Below, in pieces: positions 9,453-17,995 of a DNA stretch of 64,000 bases. Within the stretch, counting starts at the first letter, position 1. The number at the start of each line of letters is the position of its first letter. The DNA lies in NCBI RefSeq assembly GCF_003201955.1, contig NZ_QJJM01000012.1, positions 57,086 to 121,085 of the forward strand, in the 5' to 3' direction. The position numbers and the translations under genes are program-made. The notes below the pieces were generated by a model, which was not told the DNA's origin, made no database searches, and saw nothing but the letters and a program-made list of their open reading frames with translations. Source of the DNA: Blastomonas natatoria (GTDB lineage Bacteria > Pseudomonadota > Alphaproteobacteria > Sphingomonadales > Sphingomonadaceae).

Positions 9453-9877
9453 CCCAGTTCTATTGCCTCATCCTCGTCCCGGAAAACGGCCAGCAGGCTC
9501 CCCAGCCGCTGCTGGATGCCAACGAACCCTGGAAGGCGCGTGCCGAAGCCGCCAGCCGCTATCTCAAGCTGCGCGGACAACGCGATGCGATTGCAGGACC
9601 CAGCCTGTTGTCGGACCCCGCATGGGACATGCTGCTCGACCTGTTTGTCGGCCATATCACCGGGCGCGACGTTTCGGTGACCAGCGCCTGCGTTGCCTCG
9701 CGCCGCCCCGCCACCACCTCGTTGCGCTATATCGACCGCATGATGAAACAGGGGCTGATCACGCGTGAGAAGGACATGAACGACCACCGCAAGGTGTATC
9801 TGCGCATGACCGAAAAGGCCTTTCGCGCGGTCGCGAAATGGGTCGACTCGCTGCGCGAGGAACTGATGACGGCCTGA
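9449..9877 (+). CDS. MarR-like winged-helix protein
   Basis: 142 residues. The open frame extends upstream, but the ATG at 9449 overlaps the previous stop (ATGA) and gives the natural N-terminus MTQFYCLILVPENGQ. Residues about 50-135 form a winged helix: DPAWDMLLDLFVGHITGRDV, then a recognition region with PATTSLRYIDRMMKQGL, then a wing (EKDMNDHRKVYLRMT). This layout is typical of sphingomonad MarR-like regulators. The target is unknown; coupling to the upstream membrane protein suggests the two act together. Confidence 0.75.
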   Translation: MTQFYCLILVPENGQQAPQPLLDANEPWKARAEAASRYLKLRGQRDAIAGPSLLSDPAWDMLLDLFVGHITGRDVSVTSACVASRRPATTSLRYIDRMMKQGLITREKDMNDHRKVYLRMTEKAFRAVAKWVDSLREELMTA

Positions 9878-9962
9878 AAATCGCGTCCCGGTCGTTCCGG
9901 GCCTGCGCACAGCCTGCCAATTGTGCCATCATGTCTCTCCGACGAGCCTGAGGAGGCACAGG

Positions 9963-10616
9963 GTGGACGGACCGCAATCGAGGGCGCTGCACGACGAGAT
10001 CATCGAGACCGTGGCTGCAGACGGCAAGCGCATCTGCCTGCGATCGATCCGCCATTCCGATGAAGTGCGGATGCGCGAAGGCATCGCGCGGCTTTCCGAA
10101 CAGTCGCGCTACATGCGTTTCTTTTCGGTCCAGCCCATGCCGTCGGACCCGGTCATCGAACGGCTGCTCGACGCGGACGGCCACGACCATATCGCATGGG
10201 GCGCGATCCATCTCGACGGGCGCGCAAATCCGGCGGTTGGCGCTGTGCATGCGATTCGCAGCGAGCACCAGCCCCGCGCCGGCGAGTTCTCGATAGCGGT
10301 GCTCGACGACTATCACGGACTTGGACTCGCCCGGATGCTGACCACGGTGCTGCTCATCCATTGCGAGGTGGAGGCCATGTGCGAGCTGGAGGTGCAGACC
10401 CTGGCTGAGAACATGCCTGCGATCCGTTTCATCCTCTCGATCGGCGCTCGGCGACAGGAAAGCGAGGCCGGCGTCATCAGCTTCCGCCTGCCGGTGAGAC
10501 CGGCCATCCGGCAGATTTCCGCCGCTTCCGATCTGCAGGGCGTGCATGACATCGTCGCCGCCCTGGCGCGCTACATCCCTGCGCAAGACAGCCCGTGCGC
10601 CCCCGAAAGTCGGTGA
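9963..10616 (+). CDS. GNAT family N-acetyltransferase
   Basis: 217 residues from a GTG at 9963, which has a GAGGAGG ribosome site; the open frame begins 42 bases earlier without one. The GNAT fold is visible: LRSIRHSDEVRMREGIARLS at the start, EFSIAVLDDYHGLGLARMLT around residue 105-125 (the acetyl-CoA pyrophosphate loop, here GLGLA), then LEVQTLAENMPAIRFILSIG. The acceptor substrate is unknown. It lies between the MarR-like gene and mucR on the same strand, separated by 85 and 129 bases. Confidence 0.8.
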   Translation: MDGPQSRALHDEIIETVAADGKRICLRSIRHSDEVRMREGIARLSEQSRYMRFFSVQPMPSDPVIERLLDADGHDHIAWGAIHLDGRANPAVGAVHAIRSEHQPRAGEFSIAVLDDYHGLGLARMLTTVLLIHCEVEAMCELEVQTLAENMPAIRFILSIGARRQESEAGVISFRLPVRPAIRQISAASDLQGVHDIVAALARYIPAQDSPCAPESR

Positions 10617-10745
10617 TCGGCTGCGCCAGACGCAACAGATTGTGCCAGAAGGCGTCACTTTTTGCGGACAGTTATGATTTGCATTTGGTCCATAACGGAC
10701 TAATAGTCCCGCCAGATTGGATCAATCAGCTAAGCAGGTGCGACT

Positions 10746-11168
10746 ATGGACGATGTGGAAACCTTGATTTCTTTGACCGCTGATATTGTTGTCGCGCATC
10801 TGAGCAACAACAAGGTGGCAAATTCGGATATTCCACAGCTGATCTCCTCCGTCCATGCTGCGCTTCAAGGCATCGCAACTGCAGAAGAAGAACAGCCCGA
10901 AGCTCCCAAGGAACCGGCAGTACCGATCCGCTCGTCGATCAAGCCCGATCATCTGGTCTGCCTTGAGGACGGCAAGAAGCTGCGCATGCTCAAGCGCCAC
11001 CTGATGGTGCACTATAACCTGACACCGGACGAATATCGCGCCAAATGGGGCCTGCCCAAGGACTATCCGATGGTAGCTCCCAACTATGCAGAGCGCCGCC
11101 GCGAGCTGGCGCTTCAGATTGGCCTTGGCAAGCAGGGCCGAGGTGGCGGGCGCAAGAAGAAAGTCTGA
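10746..11168 (+). CDS. mucR: MucR/Ros family transcriptional regulator
   Basis: 140 residues. MucR/Ros proteins are global regulators of alphaproteobacteria that bind AT-rich DNA and control exopolysaccharide, motility and cell cycle genes. The N-terminal part (ETLISLTADIVVAHLSNNKV) is the oligomerisation region; the DNA-binding domain spans about residues 65-125 (LVCLEDGKKLRMLKRHLMVH, then DEYRAKWGLP). The position of the second zinc-ligand Cys of Ros (CLEC) is Asp here (CLED), a replacement known in several family members. A Lys-rich C-terminus follows. A clear terminator lies 35 bases downstream. A short dyad at 10697-10709 lies upstream and could be a control site. Confidence 0.92.
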   Translation: MDDVETLISLTADIVVAHLSNNKVANSDIPQLISSVHAALQGIATAEEEQPEAPKEPAVPIRSSIKPDHLVCLEDGKKLRMLKRHLMVHYNLTPDEYRAKWGLPKDYPMVAPNYAERRRELALQIGLGKQGRGGGRKKKV

Positions 11169-11202
11169 TAAACTGACCTTCAGGCCTGTTTGCAGGACTG
11201 GG

Positions 11203-11240
11203 CGGGGGAGCATCTTCGGGAGGAGATGCTCCCCCGTTTG
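11203..11240 (+). terminator. Intrinsic terminator of mucR
   Basis: A 13-bp perfect stem (11203-11215 with 11224-11236, CGGGGGAGCATCT and its complement) with an 8-base loop, followed by TTTG. It ends the rightward transcript containing mucR. Confidence 0.8.
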
Positions 11241-11359
11241 CATGCGGGCTCCGCGCCTGCGTGTACCGTGGAATACTCCGCGACTCATGGCGGGCCCTGC
11301 CCGCAGTCGCGCCTGAATGCGCAGCCAATAATACCGATCGGCCTGGTGTTGCCTCGGCG

Positions 11360-11884
11360 TTAGCGGACCTGCGCCTTGCCACGGAACGGCCAGTTGCCGA
11401 TCGGCTCCCACGGCCCGCCCAGGTAGCGATGGAGCGCCAGCCCCGAAATGACTAGCGGGCGTGGCACGAAGACGGCAGACAGCTCGGCATGCAGCGTGCG
11501 GGCTGCAGCGGCTTCCACCTTGTTCTGCACGGTGATGTGCAGCCGGGGCACACCCTGATCCTGCGCGGTGAGCAGGCCGTGCAGCCCATCGGCCATCATC
11601 GCGCGGATTGCCAGCAGCCCGGGCGAATGGATGCGATAGGCCACGCCATTGCCCATGCGCATCACATCGCTCAGTTGCGCTGCCGGAGGTGCATACTCGC
11701 GTGCCAGCGCCCGCGTCCGAACGACCAGCTCGCCCTCATAGGGACCGGGCAGATGATGGAACAGCGTGACATGCGCATCGACCACATTGCGATCGGCAGG
11801 ATAATGCGCGCGGCGCAGCGCATTGGCCCAGACCTGGTCTGATGATCCCAGCATGGCAGTCATGATGATGGGTTCACGCCGCAT
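11360..11884 (-). CDS. 2'-5' RNA ligase family (2H phosphoesterase) protein
   Basis: 174 residues. The two HxT-type motifs of 2H phosphoesterases are present: HVTLFHHLPG near residue 38 and HITVQNKV near 115. These enzymes act on 2',5' or cyclic phosphodiester bonds in RNA or nucleotides; the substrate here is unknown. Start is the ATG at 11884; a second in-frame ATG seven codons later (MTAMLG) is possible. It stands alone, leftward, between the mucR terminator and the peroxiredoxin terminator. Confidence 0.85.
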   Translation of the reverse strand: MRREPIIMTAMLGSSDQVWANALRRAHYPADRNVVDAHVTLFHHLPGPYEGELVVRTRALAREYAPPAAQLSDVMRMGNGVAYRIHSPGLLAIRAMMADGLHGLLTAQDQGVPRLHITVQNKVEAAAARTLHAELSAVFVPRPLVISGLALHRYLGGPWEPIGNWPFRGKAQVR

Positions 11885-11910
11885 CGCCCTTCCCTAGCCG
11901 CCCTGGCCAG

Positions 11911-11950
11911 AACGCAAAAGGGGCGCGGTGCATTGCTGCACCACGCCCCC
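11911..11950 (-). terminator. Intrinsic terminator of the peroxiredoxin gene
   Basis: Stem 11920-11932 with 11937-11949 (13 bp, one mismatch, TTGC loop). Read on the minus strand it is followed by CTTTTGCG. It lies 40 bases past the peroxiredoxin stop and just before the 2H phosphoesterase start. Confidence 0.75.
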
Positions 11951-11988
11951 GCTTGCGACCCGTCTAGGGATTTCGTCGGCGAACCGGC

Positions 11989-12534
11989 TCAGGCCAGTTC
12001 GGGCTGCTTCGCCTTGATCTTGGCGAGCACGTTTTCCGGAGCGGTTTCGCCATAGGGATCGTTGTCGAGGCCATGATCGTTGATGCCCGGCTCTTCGAAC
12101 CAGTCGGTGATCACGCCATTGTCGACCACCATGGCATAACGCCAGCTGCGCTCACCGAAACCGACATGGTCCTTGCGGATCAGCATGCCCATGCGGCGGG
12201 TGAAGTCGGCCGAGCCATCGGGAAGCAGCTTCACCTTCTCGACGCCCAGCGACTTGCCCCACTGGTACATCACGAACGCATCGTTGACCGACACGCAATA
12301 GATTTCGTCGATGCCTTCGGCGCGGAAATCGTCATACATCGCTTCGAAGCCGGGGACCTGCGAGTTCGAGCAGGTGGGCGTGAACGCGCCGGGCAGCGAG
12401 AAGATGACGACGCGCTTGCCGGCCACCAGATCACCGGTCAGCTTGTCTTCCCAGCGGAAGGGGTTGGGGCCTTCGATGCTGTCGTCGCGTACGCGCGTTT
12501 TCAGGCAGACATTGGGAACCTGACGTCCGATCAT
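11989..12534 (-). CDS. Peroxiredoxin (Prx5-type)
   Basis: 181 residues. Thiol peroxidase of the AhpC/TSA, Prx5-like group, reducing hydrogen peroxide and alkyl hydroperoxides. The active site PGAFTPTCSNSQVPGF holds the peroxidatic Cys near residue 50; later blocks are DEIYCVSVNDAFVMYQWGK and GFGERSWRYAMVVDNGV. The open frame extends 96 codons upstream, but the ATG at 12534 has an AAGGAG site and gives the correct N-terminus MIGRQVPNVCLKTR. It stands alone with its own terminator. Confidence 0.92.
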   Translation of the reverse strand: MIGRQVPNVCLKTRVRDDSIEGPNPFRWEDKLTGDLVAGKRVVIFSLPGAFTPTCSNSQVPGFEAMYDDFRAEGIDEIYCVSVNDAFVMYQWGKSLGVEKVKLLPDGSADFTRRMGMLIRKDHVGFGERSWRYAMVVDNGVITDWFEEPGINDHGLDNDPYGETAPENVLAKIKAKQPELA

Positions 12535-12754
12535 GGGAAACTCCTTGAACGATGGGGGGGAATATTTTGCACCGCAACATTTAGGGATGCCGATGCCGGC
12601 TGTGAAATGAAAACATTCGTGGGCCGTAATCGCTTTTTTCGATGAATTGGTCGCATTCGCCATGACAGTCGATTGGACCGGGCGCAGACAGACGTGACAT
12701 GCTTGCTTTGGCTGAAAATCATATCCATTTTGGATGTATCGAAGGGGAGCTTCT

Positions 12755-13174
12755 ATGATCCTGTCACGGCCCCTGGGCTGGTTCTGGCTGCTGGCCATTG
12801 TTCTGCTGGCGTGGAACGTCATCGGGCTGGTGGCGCTGCTCTTCGATCCGGTGCTCGGCGTCGGCGATGTGTCGAAACTCGCTGCAGAACAGCAGGCAAT
12901 CTACGCGGAGCGGCCTGCTATCGCCTTTTACGGCTTTGTGCTGGCCACGGTCGCGGGAACCGCCGGCGCCATCGCGCTGCTGCTTCGCCGCAATATCGCT
13001 CTGTGGCTTTTCGTCGCTTCAGCCATCGGGCTGGTGCTGCAGAACGCATGGCTGTTTGCAGATCCGTCGCGTCTTTCGGCCGATGTGCTCGGTTTTCAGG
13101 CGCTGGTCGCCGGGTCGATCGCTCTGGCCATCTGGCTGGCCCTTACTGCGCGCAAGCGCCGCTGGAGCCGGTGA
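12755..13174 (+). CDS. Small membrane protein, unknown
   Basis: 139 residues with four hydrophobic segments (about 8-28, 55-75, 80-97 and 108-128). The ATG at 12755 follows an AGGGGAG ribosome site; an upstream in-frame start at 12734 lacks one. The pattern of a first helix, a loop with Tyr/Glu (QQAIYAERPAIAFYGFVLAT), then three close helices resembles unannotated membrane proteins of sphingomonads. It converges on mltG, with no bases between the two stop codons. Function unknown. Confidence 0.7.
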   Translation: MILSRPLGWFWLLAIVLLAWNVIGLVALLFDPVLGVGDVSKLAAEQQAIYAERPAIAFYGFVLATVAGTAGAIALLLRRNIALWLFVASAIGLVLQNAWLFADPSRLSADVLGFQALVAGSIALAIWLALTARKRRWSR

Positions 13175-14149
13175 TCACATTTCCCCGCGGGCCCGGCGGA
13201 TGGCAAACCACTTTTCGACATTGCGGTTATGGTCGGCGAGCGTGCTGGCGAACACATGGCCGCCGGTGCCGTCCGCGACGAAATACAGCGCATCGGTCCG
13301 CGCGGGGTTGAGCACCGCCTCGATCGAGGCCCGGCCCGGATTGGTGATCGGGCCCTTGGGCAGCCCGGTCATCGCATAAGTGTTGTAATCGTTGACGGCG
13401 GAGATTTCGGACTGGCGGATGCGGCGACCGAGCGGCTTGCCGCGCGTGATCGGATAGATGATCGTCGGGTCGGCCTGCAGCATCATGCCCTTGCGGATAC
13501 GGTTGCTGTACACGCCCGCGATCATCCGCCGTTCGGAGGCCTTGCCGGTCTCCTTCTCGACGATCGCCGCCAGAATGACAGCTTCCTGCGGAGTCTTCAC
13601 CACTGTCTCGGGCGAGCGATTGGGCCAGAGCTCGGCGATCGTGTCCTGCATCGCCTTCTGCATCCGCAGCATCACCGCGATGCGCTTCTCGCCGCGTTCG
13701 AAGCTGTAGCTCTCGGGCAGGATCGAGCCTTCCTCGGGCACGGGCACTTCGCCGGTCAGCAGATCCTGCGCCATCAGCTTTTCATGCACCAGGATGCTGG
13801 GCATCCCTTCGGGCACGGTGACCATCCGCCGGATGACCTCGCTGCCTTGCAGGATATCGAGGATCTGCGCGTTGCTAGCGCCTGCGGGGATGATGAATTC
13901 GCCGGCCTTGATCGGATCGCTGCCGCCGAACACGCGCGCCCGGTTGAGGAACGCGCCCGCCGAGCTGATCGCGCCCTTCTCCTCCAGCACCCTCGCCGCA
14001 CTGGCCAGCGAGCTGCCCGCAGGAATGACCACCGCCATTTCCTCGGGCGCGGGGCCGGACGCGGTCCAGCCCCAGTAGAAATTGCCGCCGATCAGCAGCA
14101 CCAGCGCCGCAGCGCCAGCCAGAACGATACATCCCAGACGGCGCAGCAT
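13175..14149 (-). CDS. mltG: Endolytic murein transglycosylase MltG
   Basis: 324 residues. MltG cleaves nascent glycan strands in the inner membrane and is thought to set glycan length. One N-terminal transmembrane helix (CIVLAGAAALVLLIGGNFYW) is followed by a LysM-like region and the YceG catalytic domain. The catalytic Glu lies in AAIVEKETG near residue 200, and the conserved blocks LQADPTIIYPIT and YNTYAMTGLPKGPITNPG follow. It lies immediately downstream of fabF, the order fabF-mltG seen widely in bacteria, so it is probably cotranscribed. Confidence 0.95.
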   Translation of the reverse strand: MLRRLGCIVLAGAAALVLLIGGNFYWGWTASGPAPEEMAVVIPAGSSLASAARVLEEKGAISSAGAFLNRARVFGGSDPIKAGEFIIPAGASNAQILDILQGSEVIRRMVTVPEGMPSILVHEKLMAQDLLTGEVPVPEEGSILPESYSFERGEKRIAVMLRMQKAMQDTIAELWPNRSPETVVKTPQEAVILAAIVEKETGKASERRMIAGVYSNRIRKGMMLQADPTIIYPITRGKPLGRRIRQSEISAVNDYNTYAMTGLPKGPITNPGRASIEAVLNPARTDALYFVADGTGGHVFASTLADHNRNVEKWFAIRRARGEM

Positions 14150-14156
14150 GATTGCC

Positions 14157-15416
14157 TCAGACCGCCTTCATGATCAGACTGGCGTTGGTGCCGCCAAAGC
14201 CGAAGCTGTTGTTGAGCACCGCCCGCACCTTGCGCTCCTTGGCCTTGTGCGGAACCAGATCGACGCCCAGGCAACTCTCGCTCGGATTGTCGAGGTTGAG
14301 CGTCGGCGGCACGATCTGATCGCGCATGGCCAGCACGCAGAAGATCGATTCCACCGCGCCCGCGCCACCCAGCAGGTGGCCGATGGCGGATTTGGTGCTG
14401 CTCATCGACAGCGTGTCGATGGCGCTACCGAACAGGCGGCGCACCGCGCCCAGCTCCAGCTCGTCGCCCAGCGGGGTCGAGGTGCCGTGCGCGTTGATAT
14501 AGTCGATGTCCTCGAGTGCCAGGCCCGACTTGCGCAGCGCCATTTCCATCGACCGGAACGCGCCCGAACCTTCGGGATGCGGGGCGGTGACGTGATAGGC
14601 ATCGCCGGTCAGGCCATAGCCGATCACCTCGGCATAGATTTTTGCGCCACGCGCCTTGGCGCGCTCGTATTCCTCGAGCACCACGACGCCAGCGCCCTCG
14701 CCCATGACGAAACCGTCACGGTCGACATCATAGGGGCGCGATGCCCGTTCGGGCGTGTCGTTGAAGCCGGTCGAAAGCGCGCGTGCCTGCGCGAAGCCGG
14801 CAATGCCGATCGGGCAGATCGCGCCTTCCGCGCCACCCGCCAGCATGACATCGGCATCATCCAGCGCGATCATCCGCGCGGCATCACCGATCGAGTGCGC
14901 GCCGGTCGAGCATGCGGTGACGACCGCATGGTTGGGGCCCATAAGGCCATATTTGATGCTGACCTGACCCGAGATCAGGTTGATCAGGCGGCCATGCACG
15001 AAATGCGGGCTGACGCGGCCCGGCCCCTTTTCGTTGAGCACCAGCGATTCGCTGGCAATGCCCGGCAATCCGCCAATGCCCGATCCGATCGAGCAGCCCG
15101 CGCGCAGCCGTTCGGCCTCGGTCATGTCGGTGAGACCGGCATCTTCCAGCGCCTGTCCCGCAGCATCGATGCCATAGATGATGAATGGATCGACCTGGCG
15201 CTGCACCTTGTGATCGACACGCTTGTTGGGGTCGAAGCCATATTCGTGCGTCGCAGGCTTCACCTCGCAGGCGATGCGGCACTTGTACTCGCTCGCGTCG
15301 AAACGGGTGATGGTGCCGGCGCCCGACCTGGCAGCGATCAGATTGCTCCACGCGGTCTCGACATCTGCCCCCAGCGGCGTGACCAGACCCAGACCCGTAA
15401 TGACTACACGGCGCAT
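14157..15416 (-). CDS. fabF: Beta-ketoacyl-ACP synthase II
   Basis: 419 residues. Condensing enzyme of fatty-acid elongation. The Cys-His-His triad is complete: active Cys in TACSTGAHS near residue 165, first His in NAHGTSTPLGD near 305, second His in KSAIGHLLGGAG near 340; the C-terminus has NSFGFGGTNASL. The open frame extends upstream by 12 codons, but MRRVVITGLGLVTP is the normal N-terminus. It lies downstream of acpP and upstream of mltG in the fatty-acid cluster. Confidence 0.97.
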   Translation of the reverse strand: MRRVVITGLGLVTPLGADVETAWSNLIAARSGAGTITRFDASEYKCRIACEVKPATHEYGFDPNKRVDHKVQRQVDPFIIYGIDAAGQALEDAGLTDMTEAERLRAGCSIGSGIGGLPGIASESLVLNEKGPGRVSPHFVHGRLINLISGQVSIKYGLMGPNHAVVTACSTGAHSIGDAARMIALDDADVMLAGGAEGAICPIGIAGFAQARALSTGFNDTPERASRPYDVDRDGFVMGEGAGVVVLEEYERAKARGAKIYAEVIGYGLTGDAYHVTAPHPEGSGAFRSMEMALRKSGLALEDIDYINAHGTSTPLGDELELGAVRRLFGSAIDTLSMSSTKSAIGHLLGGAGAVESIFCVLAMRDQIVPPTLNLDNPSESCLGVDLVPHKAKERKVRAVLNNSFGFGGTNASLIMKAV

Positions 15417-15644
15417 TCGCCCTACTCCTGCAAAACCTTCTTCGCCTGACACCGGAGCAATGGCCCCGGCCTCGCGCGAAAACGAAAAATGGCTTCCCCG
15501 TTCGCTAGTGGGCGATCAGGGAAGCCATCCTATCTTCACATGGTCGCCGCGAAAACGCAGCGACGCTGCCCACCGGACCCGACCCGCCGCTCACGCGCGA
15601 GGCGATGTCCTGCCGGTGCGATGGGCCCCCGTGCGAGCTGCAAT

Positions 15645-15881
15645 TCAGCCCTTGTGGCTATCGATATATTCGATGGCGTCGTTGACGGTGCTGATCTTCT
15701 CGGCAGCATCGTCAGGGATTTCCACGCCGAATTCTTCTTCGAATGCCATCACCAGTTCGACGATGTCGAGGCTGTCAGCGCCCAGATCGTCGATGAAGCT
15801 TGCGTCTTCGGTGACCTTCTCGGCTTCCACGCCGAGATGCTCGATCACGATCTTTTTAACGCGGTCGCCAGTCTCACTCAT
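15645..15881 (-). CDS. acpP: Acyl carrier protein
   Basis: 78 residues, acidic. The phosphopantetheine attachment Ser is in [20 protein letters not shown] near residue 38. The open frame continues far upstream, but the ATG at 15881 is preceded by AAGGAAC and gives the usual N-terminus [19 protein letters not shown]. The order fabD-fabG-acpP-fabF is the common bacterial arrangement. A gap of 228 bases separates it from fabF. Confidence 0.97.
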   Translation of the reverse strand: MSETGDRVKKIVIEHLGVEAEKVTEDASFIDDLGADSLDIVELVMAFEEEFGVEIPDDAAEKISTVNDAIEYIDSHKG

Positions 15882-15990
15882 GCAGAGTTCCTTCGATTTG
15901 TGTGTAACGAAAAAATGCGAATTGAAATCACCGCCACGCCCTAATGCCGCTTTTCTCGGCTGGCAAGAGGGCTGGCAGGGCGGGGCGGCC

Positions 15991-16728
15991 TTACAGCATC
16001 GCCATACCGCCGTTGACGTGCAGCGTCTGGCCGGTGACATAGCCGGCCTCGCGGCTGGCAAGATAGACGACCGCTGCCGCAACGTCATCACCCTCACCCA
16101 GCTTGCCCGCCGGAATCCGGCCCAGCAGGGCGCTCTTCTGCGCCTCAGGAAGAACCTCGGTCATAGCCGAGGCGATGAAGCCCGGCGCGACGCAGTTGAC
16201 GGTGATGTTGCGGCTGGCAAGCTCTGCCGCCAGCGCCTTGGACATGCCGACCAGCCCGGCCTTGGAAGCGGCATAATTGGCCTGGCCGGGGTTGCCCGTC
16301 GCGCCCACCACGCTGGTGATCGAGATCATGCGGCCGAAGCGCGCCTTCATCATCGGCTTGGCAGCGGCGCGGCAGAGGCGGAACGCGGCTTCAAGATTGA
16401 CGCGGATCACGTCCGCCCATTCCTCGTCCTTCATCCGCATGGCGAGGTTGTCGCGGGTGATGCCGGCATTGTTGACCAGAATGTCGAGCGATCCCAGCGC
16501 CTCGACTGCCCGAGGCACGAGGGCGTCCACGGCAACCGGATCCGAAAGATTGCAGGTCAGCGCGACATGGTCGCCGCCCAGCGACACCGCAAACTCCTGC
16601 AGCTTCGCCTCGTTGCTGCCCGACAGCGCCAGCCGCGCGCCATGCGCCGCAAGGCCGCGCGCGATGGCCGAGCCAATGCCGCCGCTTGCGCCGGTGACCA
16701 GGGCGGTCATGCCAGTAAGATCGAACAT
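15991..16728 (-). CDS. fabG: 3-oxoacyl-ACP reductase
   Basis: 245-residue short-chain dehydrogenase that reduces beta-ketoacyl-ACP with NADPH. Motifs: [12 protein letters not shown] (cofactor), [14 protein letters not shown] near residue 88 (characteristic of FabG), the Ser in [10 protein letters not shown], and the YAASKAG catalytic Tyr-Lys pair near 150. Full length, ending in [13 protein letters not shown]. It is separated from fabD by a CTCTCCC-type repeat. Confidence 0.97.
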   Translation of the reverse strand: MFDLTGMTALVTGASGGIGSAIARGLAAHGARLALSGSNEAKLQEFAVSLGGDHVALTCNLSDPVAVDALVPRAVEALGSLDILVNNAGITRDNLAMRMKDEEWADVIRVNLEAAFRLCRAAAKPMMKARFGRMISITSVVGATGNPGQANYAASKAGLVGMSKALAAELASRNITVNCVAPGFIASAMTEVLPEAQKSALLGRIPAGKLGEGDDVAAAVVYLASREAGYVTGQTLHVNGGMAML

Positions 16729-16749
16729 GCGAAATTCTCCCTAGCTTTG

Positions 16750-16899
16750 CCTCTCCCCTTGCGGGAGAGGCCGCGAGACTTGGCGGCTTGTCCGCCTAGT
16801 CGCAGCGGGAGAGGGGGCATGATCCTGCCCAGCCCTCTCCAACGTCAGCCAGGCAGCAAGCTGCCAAGCCCTTGTACCCTCTCCCGTAAAGGGAGTGGA
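16750..16899. repeat. CTCTCCC-type palindromic repeat between fabD and fabG
   Basis: Hairpin CCTCTCCCC-TTG-CGGGAGAGG at 16750-16770, a GGGAGAGGGG block near 16808-16817, and a second small hairpin at 16877-16895. It is related in sequence to the element at 58666-58773. No gene is visible within it. It lies inside the fabD-fabG transcript and could affect expression of the two genes relative to each other. Confidence 0.55.
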
Positions 16900-16907
16900 G
16901 TTGAACA

Positions 16908-17843
16908 TCAAACCGCCTCGAGCAGACTGCCGATATCGCTCATCTCGACAATGCTCTCGCTGTCGACATCCTCGACGATACGCTTGATCATCGGGACCAG
17001 AACCTTGCCACCCAGTTCGATAAAGTGGCTTACGCCCGCATCGCGCATCGCCATCACCGATTCCCGCCAGCGCACCATGCCGGTGACCTGTTCGACCAGC
17101 AGGCTGCGGATGGTGGCGGCATCGCCGACCGGGGCGGCGGTGACATTGGCGAACAGCGGAACGATGGGATCCCTGATCTCGGTGGTGGCCAGCGCCTCGG
17201 CCATGCGGTCGGCCGCAGGCTGCATCAGCGCGCAGTGGAAGGGCGCCGACACGGGAAGCATCATCGCCTTGCGCGCGCCCATTTCCTTGGCAATCGGCAG
17301 GCAGCGCTCAACGGCGGCGACATGGCCGGAGATCACCGCCTGGCCAAAGGCATTGTCGTTGGCGACGGCGCAGACCTGGTCGCCTGCGGCCTGTTCCGCT
17401 GCACGAAGCGCTTCCTCGAACTCGATGCCCAGCAGCGCGGCCATCGCGCCCTCGCCCACCGGCACCGCCGCCTGCATGGCCTGACCGCGCAGCTTGAGCA
17501 GCCTTGCCGTGGTGGCCAGATCGATCGAACCGGCGGCGCACAATGCGCTGTATTCGCCCAGGCTGTGCCCGGCGACATAGGCAAAGCTGACCGGCACGTC
17601 GCCTGCCTCGTGCTGCAGTGTGCGCAGCACGGCAATGGCATTGGCCATGATTGCGGGCTGGGCATTCTCGGTCAGCTGCAGCTCGTCCGCCGGCCCCTCG
17701 GTCATCAGCTTGAACAGATTCTGGCCGAGCGCGTCGTCGACCTCCTGGAACACGGCGCGCGCCTCTGCGCTCGCTTCGGCCAGGGCCTTGCCCATGCCGA
17801 CCTTCTGACTGCCCTGTCCCGGAAAAATGAATGCGCGTGTCAT
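16908..17843 (-). CDS. fabD: Malonyl-CoA:ACP transacylase
   Basis: 311 residues. Loads malonyl groups onto ACP. N-terminus FIFPGQGSQKVGMG; nucleophile Ser in AGHSLGEYSAL near residue 92; catalytic His in SAPFHCALMQPA near 200; C-terminal HFIELGGKVLVPMIKR. Full length. It is the first gene of the leftward fatty-acid cluster; the 152 bases upstream, shared with the divergent phosphotransferase gene, should hold both promoters. Confidence 0.97.
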   Translation of the reverse strand: MTRAFIFPGQGSQKVGMGKALAEASAEARAVFQEVDDALGQNLFKLMTEGPADELQLTENAQPAIMANAIAVLRTLQHEAGDVPVSFAYVAGHSLGEYSALCAAGSIDLATTARLLKLRGQAMQAAVPVGEGAMAALLGIEFEEALRAAEQAAGDQVCAVANDNAFGQAVISGHVAAVERCLPIAKEMGARKAMMLPVSAPFHCALMQPAADRMAEALATTEIRDPIVPLFANVTAAPVGDAATIRSLLVEQVTGMVRWRESVMAMRDAGVSHFIELGGKVLVPMIKRIVEDVDSESIVEMSDIGSLLEAV

Positions 17844-17995
17844 GACTGTCGTCGTCCCTCGCCCCGCTGGTTTCGCGCCGGCGCCCTCCAGCCCCGTGCA
17901 TCAAGCGCCGCCCGTTAATCGTGTTACCACTTTGTTGCAAGGCACTTGGTGGCAAGCCGCTTGCGGCGATTTAACCGATCGATTAACAACGGTGC

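Noticed and set aside
14082..15449. Plus-strand open frame opposite fabF and the start of mltG
   Set aside because: Antisense shadow of fabF in high-GC DNA.
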